The notes beneath the pieces are model-generated. The model saw only the letters and a program-made list of their open reading frames with translations. It had not been told where the DNA came from and ran no database searches. A DNA stretch of 25,566 nucleotides from Protostelium mycophagum (taxonomy: Eukaryota; Evosea; Variosea; Protosteliida; Protosteliaceae). Both the position numbers and the translations under genes were made by a program. Below are positions 18,841 through 25,566 of the stretch, in pieces; within the stretch, counting starts at the first letter, position 1; every line of letters starts with the position of its first letter. The DNA lies in NCBI GenBank assembly GCA_002081555.1, contig KV920910.1, positions 2,536 to 28,101 of the forward strand. The letters run 5' to 3'.

Positions 18841-19883
18841 ATGTCTCTCTATATCGGTAATTCAATAATCTTGTCAACTTCATTTTCAGGTCTGTTGTTT
18901 GAACTCTTAACTCTATGAAGGGAATTTACCTTCAGACGCAAGAGAGAGTGATCTCAGAGATTTGTTTGAGAAGTACGGTGACATAACAAGATGTGAGGTG
19001 AAGCGTCAGGGTTTTGGTTTCGTCGATTATAAGAGAGATTCAGATGCCAGCGAGGCTTTGAGGTAGTGTTCACACTTTATTGGGGCGAAATCATGATGTA
19101 CAATCCAGAAATCTCAATCGCAAAGACTTTAATGGAAATGATCTCGTGGTACAATGGACAAGGGGTCAGAAGAGGTCGAGTAGGTATAATTGCCTCTGAT
19201 CCTCATTAAATTTGTGCAGATAGAAGGTCTAGAAGTCCTCCTCGAAGGAGGTACAGGTCAAGATCCAGATCACCCAGAAGAAGATCCAGATCTAGATCAC
19301 CACGCAGATCCAGATCACCCGCGAGAAGAAGATCTAGATCACCCAGAAGAAGATCCAGATCTCGATCACCACGCAGATCCAGATCGCCACATAGGAGATC
19401 TAGATCGCCACGCAGGAGGTATGTATGTACACCTGATTGATGACTCTATGTCAAAATGATGTCAATCATACATCCGTACATACTGATCATGCACTGAAGA
19501 AGTGAAGTGCTTGCGTGGCATCTGCGTTTTGTCGAAAACCACTTCTTCGAATGATGATTAACTCGATTCCAGCAGGAGATCTCGATCACCCAGAAGATCC
19601 AGATCGAGATCCCCAAGACGATCTCCTCCCAGATCCCCTTCTCCAAGGAGGTAATATAGATCTTTATTCTATTCATCCTGTCTCATAAGGATCTTCGGCC
19701 AAATTTTGATCTATTTTTAGATCACCCTCACCCAAAAGACCCCGTCCCTCCTCTCCACTCCCCGAAACGAACTCTCCCAACAACAGAGCCGCTTCGCCTG
19801 CGGACTCCTTGGTGACACCAGCAAGCACTTCCCCCAGAATCTCTTCGCCTGGGAACGCGTCTTCCACCAGGGGTTCTCCATAA
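18841..19883 (+). CDS. SR-family splicing factor (single RRM plus RS domain)
   Basis: Six exons: 18841-18856, 18921-19062, 19109-19179, 19220-19418, 19576-19650, 19721-19883 (221 aa). The RRM covers residues 1 to about 73, with RNP2 as LYIGNL and RNP1 as QGFGFVDY. The RS domain follows, rich in RSRS and RRRS-P units (for example RSRSPRRRSRSRSPRRS), and then a Ser/Pro-rich tail ending TRGSP. Proteins of this family bind exonic enhancers and recruit U1 and U2AF in the nucleus. Part of the RS domain is a 69-nt tandem duplication (19261-19398). The fourth intron (19419-19575) is long and folds into two stem-loops. AATAAA overlaps the stop codon. An Asp/His-rich frame across the RS region is a shadow. 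Confidence 0.92.
19261..19398 (+). repeat. 69-nt tandem duplication inside the RS domain
   Basis: Two units, 19261-19329 and 19330-19398, share the core CACCCAGAAGAAGATCCAGA and a nearly identical continuation. The period is 23 codons, so the frame is kept. Confidence 0.7.
19419..19575 (+). other. Structured long intron of the SR gene
   Basis: It is 157 nt. Hairpin one pairs GTATGTAC (19423-19430) with GTACATAC (19476-19483), and nested inside it TGATTGA (19434-19440) with TCAATCA (19462-19468). Hairpin two pairs GAAGAAGTG (19496-19504) with CACTTCTTC (19540-19548). I find no clear H box or ACA box. Confidence 0.55.
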
Positions 19884-19887
19884 TAAA
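19882..19887 (+). terminator. AATAAA poly(A) signal overlapping the SR stop codon
   Basis: The gene ends CCA TAA TAA ATT. AATAAA starts within the stop codon (19881-19883). Confidence 0.7.
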
Positions 19888-19934
19888 TTCTAAGCGTTTA
19901 AAATATTTTATTCAAGTTTATTTCTGTACAAAAA

Positions 19935-20857
19935 TTATAGCTTCAGGGGACAGATGCTGAGGAGAAAATTTTTGATGTTGTTCATCTTCTCATCATCGGC
20001 CTCAAATTTGTCAGATTGACACAGTACGGCAGCGAGCCCTTCGCTAGCCTCCTCCACGTCTCTCTAAATAAAGTCAATCAAAGACTTCACGATGGTGACT
20101 CACGTTTAAATCGTTGCTTGGACGTAGTTCCAAGCGGCTTCTCTTCTGCTGTTGCGTTGTTTCGATTGGCTCCTCTTTTACATGATGCTTCTCTTCTGAG
20201 GGGGAAGTCTCTACTTTTGACGTTTCACGAACCCTCTTCTGGAAGAGACAATCAACAACCCATCCAGTGCCGATGGACGATGTTGGACTCACCTTCGTTT
20301 TCTTTTGGGGGTTGCTCGGGTCCATCTTTCGATTATATTTTCTTCCCCTTTTGTCTTTGGCTTCGTCGGAGAGCATGGCATACCTCTGGACGGCCTTGAA
20401 CTCGCTTGTCATTTTGACCTCGACATTCTTTCCGTCTTCGAGGAATGAGATCAAGACACGGAACCGATCTTGTGTGTAGGCTGTGCTGGGTTAGTGATCT
20501 CATCACGAGGCGAATGGGGATCCCCATCCCGACTCACTTGGCCACTTCACTTTGATCTCATTTTGAGTGGGAATTACACTATCTATATTGTCTGTCTCTT
20601 GTTTCCGTGTTAAGGGGATGCTATGGAGATCAAGGTTCTTCATGTCATTCATTCTATTAGTAGTCAATGTTGTGATCAGAGAAGAGGATCAGAGTGGCTG
20701 ACCTCGCTGCTCTCGAAACGGGTCCCACATCACACGATCTTAATAATCGAAGGTCGACTATGATGCCATCATGTGGCTTTATGAGGACAGGAAGAGCCCC
20801 ATCACATTGTATTTTAAATCCTTTCACTTGTTCTTCATCGACGAGTACTTGATCCAT
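19935..20857 (-). CDS. Uncharacterised Lys/Glu-rich protein
   Basis: Five exons: 20857-20703, 20653-20538, 20468-20293, 20238-20104, 20063-19935 (236 aa), all joins in frame. The N-terminal part alternates hydrophobic and polar residues (FKIQCDGALPVLIKPHDG; later RFRVLISFLEDGKNVEVKM), suggesting a small beta-rich domain. The middle is basic (DEAKDKRGRKYNRK, NPQKKTK) and could carry nuclear localisation signals. A Lys/Glu/Gln-rich stretch follows, then an acidic helix (DVEEASEGLAAVL) and the end CPLKL. I do not recognise the family; a nuclear role is only a guess from composition. It converges on the SR gene, with 51 bp between the two stop codons and each 3' end lying in that space. Confidence 0.65.
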
Positions 20858-21214
20858 GTTGTTCGAAATTTTATGCTCAAAGTGAAATGGGACACAGAAA
20901 TTCCTTTTCGGTGAATGAACAATCTCATCGCGAATCAGTCACGTGATTATTTCCTGGAATAAGCCCAAATGATTCGGCTGCCGAAAATTCGAAGAAAGAG
21001 AAACCAAACTGGAATCAGCCTGTAATTAGTCTCCAATGAGCATTCACAAATTGCAGTTTGCAGCTTTATAGTCTTGTTGATGATGATGGTCGCCACGAAG
21101 GCAAAAACAAATCACAAAATTTTAGTGACATCCAAACAGGCGTATTTTGGATCAAGAGGATACCTTTGGAAGTTAAACGTCTTCTTGTCTTGGTGAGTCC
21201 ATCTTGAGAGGATA
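20858..21214. promoter_or_regulatory. Divergent promoter region with an E-box palindrome
   Basis: It is 357 bp between the unknown gene (-) and the GT8 gene (+). It contains TCACGTGA (20939-20946), an 8-bp palindrome that is the classic bHLH-type target. Nothing else stands out. Confidence 0.4.
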
Positions 21215-22890
21215 GTGAAAGGCATTGTAGTTGGTCGTTTCGATCAAACTACAACACAGCACATCTCAGAAAACGGATGGGTCTCAGATGGACACATCAT
21301 GCGGAAGAGGAGCACAATCAAATATTTGTTAGTGGTCTATGTCTTCATATTTTTGGCCATTGTGAACAGATTGGAGAGAACTATACAGCAGCCTGAGCCA
21401 GAGGTTGAAAGACCTGTGGAACCAGATGGCGTTATACATCCACCTTTTGCAATAGAGATCATCGACGTCGAATCACCAACACATCCCAACTTCACACTAA
21501 TCCGAGAGCCAGCAGACACTGTCTTTGGAATAATGGTGGACAATTCATTGAAGAGTATATCACGAGCTTTCGTGCTTGTCCATCGAGCCAGAATACTTGG
21601 CAATAGATTTCCCTTTATCCTCTTCATTCCGAAAGATGGAAGATTATATGAACCTGATGAGAGGGTCAAAGTGGCACTGCAAGAGTATGGGATGTCCATA
21701 AGATACATGGACATAGTGAGGAAGCCTCCTGGAATGTCCTGGGTCAGAGATCCGAGATAGTGAGTTTTCAGATCCACTCTCTTTGATCATTTAGAAAAGA
21801 TTGTGATTGATCATATAAAACTAGAAAATCTGTACAACCTTCATATTTTGAAGAATTTATTTGACCAAGCTAGCGCCTTCGCATGGAATAAGTTGGCAAT
21901 ATTTAAGGAGGTCGAGTTCAAGAAGATTATATGTGTGGATTTAGACATGCAATTCCTCAAGAGCGGCGAAGAACTAGCCCTAGTCCCTGGTTTCGCTGTG
22001 AGTTTATTCTTATTTTAATTAAAAATATTAAAAACAAAAATAAATCACACGGTAACAAAGCAATTACTTCACGGTTGTTACCGCTCTCGAAGATTCAAGT
22101 AGAACTCCTTCTGACGTGTTTAGGTCGCGTCTGGAACGTGTCAGTCTTGCGTCATATTTGAACACGAAATCAATGGCGGACTCATCATTGTAGAGCCGTC
22201 CATACCCCTCTTCAACCGACTCCTCGACTTTGCAGACGTGAGTCAAATTTTTTCACACAATCACGAGAATGTTCAACATTTTTATATATATTTTATATTT
22301 ATATGGACATAACACACTCTATGTGATTTTTGTCGCACAGATTAAATTTTCCTGGAATTATTCTTGAAAAATTCCTCAGAAGTTTCTGATATTATTCTTA
22401 GAAGTTTCTGATAAATCTCAGGAACATAGCAACTTTCGCTTTGAGCAAGCGGAACAAGATTTGCTGTGGATGTATTATAAAAATGAAACCAGAGAGAGGA
22501 TGATCGCACTGTCCAATCTGTACAACATGTCAATCAACAGCTGTCATTGTAAATCACTGGGGGTCTCGTCGTGGAGATTTGTACACATAGGTACGTGTGA
22601 TGGCATCACGGACCTGCTTCTATTTTTAAACCCCAAAAAATGAATGACATATGACAGCTCATTGGGTTTGTACTGGACCACATAAGCCTTGGAACCAAGT
22701 GTATAGATTTGCATCTCAATATATTGATCCACAAGATGTCACCCAATGCATGGTGAGTCAGAAGGCCTTTTGAAGTCGATTCTTGTGGCATTTAAAGGTT
22801 TTGATCAGAAAAGAGGCATCCCAATGCTATTTTGGTGATCTGCTGCAATATACCTGCGGCGAAAGTACACCGTATTTTTGTGCTCCTTAA
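21215..22890 (+). CDS. Golgi-type GT8 family glycosyltransferase (glycogenin-like fold)
   Basis: Exons are 21215 to 21715 (or 21759), 21800-21997, 22124-22237, 22422-22590, 22658-22752, 22798-22890. A second Met at 21299 (MRKRSTIKYLLVVYVFIFLA) gives the typical short tail plus signal anchor of a type II Golgi enzyme and is the better start. Catalytic landmarks are WNKLAIFKEVEFKKIICVDL followed by DMQ (the DxD manganese/UDP site), INGGLIIVEPS, EQDLLWMYY, and HWVCTGPHKPW (the conserved HxxGxxKPW end motif). The enzyme should transfer a sugar from a nucleotide sugar, but the acceptor is unknown. The first intron is unclear: the canonical GTGAGT donor at 21760 joined to the TTTAG acceptor would create a TAA codon, so I prefer the GTGAGG donor at 21716 with the acceptor at 21799. 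Introns 2 and 3 are long (126 and 184 nt). Confidence 0.82.
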
Positions 22891-22899
22891 AATCCAAAA

Positions 22900-23740
22900 A
22901 TGAATAGCTCTAGGATACTCACGGCTCCCTCTGGCACAGAGATCACCAGTATTTATCACAAAGGTTTGGATTATGGATGGAAGAGGCCATATAGAATCCC
23001 CGTCTACAACTGTGTACCACCGGAAGATGCGGACACCGGACCATTTTCGATCATTTTCGGGTTGCGAGGGATCAGCATGAATCGAAGTTAGAGGGACCCT
23101 CTCATACTGAGATGATGAATCTTCTTGACGTGATTTTGGGGAGATGATGTCTTTTGAAAGAGTGCTGCTTTGTGTCTTCCACTCCTCTCGAGCTAAAGAA
23201 GGATATGAGAAGGTAATAAAGTATATTCTTCCAGTGTCCATATCTTCGGTGGCCATGTCTGGTTGTGTTGAGGTGATACTGTCAGTTTGATCAGGGACCA
23301 AAATATTTGGCGAAGACGTTGTGCAGAGTCGCACCAAAAAGAATGTCAGCGCTCAAAACAGATCAAATTTTCCAATCACCTTCTGTTTGGCTTGAATTTC
23401 TGGGCTGCAGGACAAAGTGATTTCACCATTCTGGATCATAGACAAAGAAGGAAGGTGTTGAAGCGCTGTATGAGGTACCTAGATGGCAGGACGGGAACAG
23501 TACAACGAGATCAGTAGAATTGCTGTTGTGAAGAACTCACTGTTAGTTCGTCAAAAGTGAGGTTTATGGTCTGATTGATGGTCGAATCAATGAATACAGT
23601 GAGGATGGAATCACACTAAAAGATTTTCCATTCTACCATGAATCGTATACTGTCGAGAATTGCCACAGAATGAATTCCTCAGTGATAATTGAGGAATGAT
23701 CAGGGAAGATAATCTCCGGTCGCTGACTGTGTTTTCGACG
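22900..23740 (-). CDS. Possible exons of an ectodomain protein, structure unresolved
   Basis: Two to three minus-strand exons look real because GT-AG joins keep a frame. About 23700-23645 encodes IIFPDHSSIITEEF. 23611-23567 encodes LTVFIDSTINQTINLTFDEL with two N-glycosylation sites. 23482-23390 encodes IQNGEITLSCSPEIQAKQK. Further left, a Ser-rich frame (23337-22792) overlaps the end of the GT8 gene on the other strand. No initiator Met or signal peptide could be placed, and no family is recognised. It could be a separate gene or part of the gene to its right. Confidence 0.3.
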
Positions 23741-23808
23741 GGTTGGTGTATGCTTTTACATGTTCAAAAATCGAACACGACCTACTATATGTTTTATATT
23801 ATATATTC

Positions 23809-25481
23809 TCACAAGACCAGGGTCCTTCCGTTGTTGCTGATCACTCTGGAAATGTGCTTAGACATCCAGGCGATCTCTCTGTCCACGTCCTGCTCTTTGA
23901 TCGTGTCTTTCATGTGCTTGCGGATGTACTGTCCCAGCACAAATATTTCAGACGAGCAGTCAAAGCAGTGGTCCAGTCCTTCGCCTTTCACATTATGTTC
24001 GAAGTAAGAGGTTCTTGTGATGGTGTTGTGATGGAACATCAGGTCTTCGTACTCATTGTGGTCGTACACTCTCTCTTCGTTGCTGGTCACCACAAGCCTG
24101 GTCTCTGTGGTTGTCCTGCCTCCCCAAATTGGAAAAAACACCTGCGAGCGTCAGCCAAAGCAAGAAAAAATCGGATTGTCTTGAGAGGCCGAAAAAGTAC
24201 CTTTCCGCTCAAGTAGGTCGTAGATCCCGCGACATAGGGCATACGAAGCTTGAGCATGGTCGCAGTGGGTTTGCCACTCAGCCTGACACTTCATGTCGAT
24301 CTTCACTCTCTCCTCTTTGTCTCTGTCGGACATGCTGGCGCTCATAGATCTGATGTCGCTCACAAACAACAGCTTGTCGTAGCCGTTTTTCTTGGAATAT
24401 TTCGTAGCAAGTTCGTCCTGTTTTTTTTCAGTTTTGTCGAAATTTCCTTCAAATTTCTCACCGTGTAAAAATCGTTTATGATCTTTATTTTGTCCGTTTC
24501 TATGACGTCAAAAGGAGCAGGGTCCACAAGCACAAAGTTTACGTCAGGGAACAGCTCCTCTGACAAGTACTTGATGTGCGTGCCAGGTGCGGCCCCCGCG
24601 TACACGATGGTGCAGCCCTTATCACCGTACAGAGTCAAGAATTCGATTTCTGAGAATAGCAGCTTGCGCTGGCCCCAGTGGTCGACTGTCTTTGCTTCAC
24701 CTTGCCTTCTGCTGTATCTTGTGTGGCCTGAAGCTTCAGTTTCGTAGCGGTCTTCTGCGCAGAGAGTTCTGCCTTCGCGTATGTACTGTCTCTCATTCGC
24801 GAAAACCTTTGTGTGATGTCAGTTCTTCTGTCGAAGCCTCTTTACGGCTTAGCATGTTCTCTTACCTGTCTAATGTGTGGATTGTCCTCGTAGATGTAGC
24901 GATGTTCTCTGCTCAGTTGTAATGTAGAGACATCAAACTCTTTCTCGAACTTTCTTCTGTCCAAGATGCTGAGGGTAGAGCCATAATGCCTCTTTCTTGC
25001 GGCCAACTCGGCTTCAGAAGAATTCAAGACGATCTTCTTTGGAGTCTGGTACTGCACCAACTGTTCGAATTAGACTTTGTGGTCGATCGATGCGCAGATC
25101 ACACCTGAGTCGGACTTCTGTCGCCTGTGTCTCTTTTTCTGCTGTGATGTTCCTGGTCGCCTCCGGGCCCGACTAATTTATCCTTGGGCCTTTTTGTTTT
25201 CAGAAAGTATTTTAAATGGAATTGTGGAGAACCAAAAATTTGTTAAGCCCTCACACAAAAGAGTCTCCTAGTTTCTCAAACATCTGGGTCTTCTCTATCT
25301 CTTTGGCTCTCTCATTGTACTCTACTCCAGCATAGCTTCTCATTCGTGACCGCTCCACTGTGTCAGCATCGCCGGAGTCGATTTTGAGACTCACCCCTGG
25401 AGAGAGTCTCCCAGTACTTTGGTCAGAGGACGTTCTGGACCTACTTTCTTCAGTAATCAACTCGTAATGACGTGTAAACAA
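23809..25481 (-). CDS. VP39-like (giant-virus/poxvirus type) mRNA cap methyltransferase-like gene
   Basis: The region carries the hallmarks of the VP39 family, the cap 2'-O-methyltransferase and poly(A) polymerase regulatory subunit known from poxviruses, asfarviruses and giant viruses. The order is HWGQRKLLFSEIEFLTLYG, the AdoMet-site loop VYAGAAPGTH, VLVDPAPFDV, LLFVSDIRS, and FFPIWGGRTTTETRL. A Cys pair (CFDC) sits near the end. A Ser/Lys-rich N-terminal extension has no viral counterpart that I know of. Several short introns of the local type interrupt it, which points to old residence in the nuclear genome. It looks nearly whole, with perhaps one break that could also be a sequence or splice-reading artefact. 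The 5' end is uncertain and may approach the window edge. Origin by transfer from a virus is inference; an ancestral eukaryotic member is the alternative. Confidence 0.7.
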
Positions 25482-25508
25482 AGTTCTAAGGGAGATGAGT
25501 GTGAATCC

Positions 25509-25543
25509 AGACTCATACTTGAGTCTGGAATCATACTCAAGTG
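25509..25543. repeat. Inverted repeats at the right edge of the window
   Basis: CCAGACTCA and TGAGTCTGG form a 9-bp stem with a 4-base loop (25509-25530). An overlapping alternative pairs CTTGAGT with ACTCAAG. It lies upstream of, or within the first exon of, the VP39-like gene. Confidence 0.5.
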
Positions 25544-25566
25544 CTGAAAATGGGTCAAGTGTAGAT

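Noticed and set aside
19190-19459. Asp/His/Pro-rich + frame
   Set aside because: It is an alternate frame of the AGATCC-type codons that encode the RS domain; the Arg/Ser frame has the RRM, splice sites and stop.
22900-23091. + strand open frame MNSSRILTAPSGTE
   Set aside because: It has no splice continuity with GT8, which already ends at 22890 with family motifs complete; probably a shadow.
24111-24922. Several + strand open frames of 78-111 codons
   Set aside because: They are antisense to the VP39-like gene, which has clear motifs in its own frames.
1-25566. CRISPR array, insertion sequence, operon or bacterial-type promoter
   Set aside because: No regularly spaced direct repeats or transposase was found, and the genes are spliced eukaryotic genes.

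Overview
This window comes from the compact nuclear genome of a microbial eukaryote. Nearly every gene is split by short GT-AG introns, mostly 34-60 nt, and genes on both strands are packed with spacers of about 50-400 bp. The gene set (TMEM45/DUF716 protein, GH55 glucanase, EGF-containing seven-helix receptor, GPI-anchored vWA protein, RasGAP) fits a free-living, possibly fungus-eating amoeba of the Amoebozoa. That placement is inference. No rRNA small subunit or mitochondrial marker is present to fix it.

Layout, left to right. 1-672 (-): partial gene of unknown function whose long intron holds two copies of a cross-shaped palindromic repeat. 1026-2450 (+): secreted GPI-anchored vWA protein. 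2615-3973 (-): TMEM45-like membrane protein. 4209-7277 (-): LOV-SAM-PB1-RasGAP protein, an apparent blue-light-regulated Ras GTPase-activating protein and the most striking item here. 7505-9637 (-): splicing factor PRP19. 9952-11583 (-): EGF-like seven-transmembrane receptor. 12015-13628 (-): BCD1/ZNHIT6 snoRNP assembly factor with a complete 5S rRNA gene (12344-12457, -) inside one of its introns. 13707-14517 (+): coiled-coil, Ala/Pro/Thr-rich protein. About 14782-15278 (-): doubtful small basic protein. 15356-18555 (+): GH55 exo-beta-1,3-glucanase. 18841-19883 (+): SR splicing factor. 19935-20857 (-): Lys/Glu-rich protein of unknown function. 21215-22890 (+): GT8 glycosyltransferase. About 22900-23740 (-): doubtful ectodomain exons. 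23809 to about 25481 (-): gene related to the giant-virus/poxvirus VP39 cap methyltransferase family.

There is no operon-like unit. Two themes recur: RNA processing (PRP19, SR protein, BCD1, 5S rRNA, VP39-like enzyme) and cell-surface or sensory functions (LOV-RasGAP, EGF-7TM, vWA-GPI, TMEM45, GT8, glucanase). The 3' ends are very compact: in three genes the AATAAA signal overlaps the stop codon. All exon structures were read by eye from splice sites, frame continuity and family motifs. Joins marked uncertain in the entries need transcript support.
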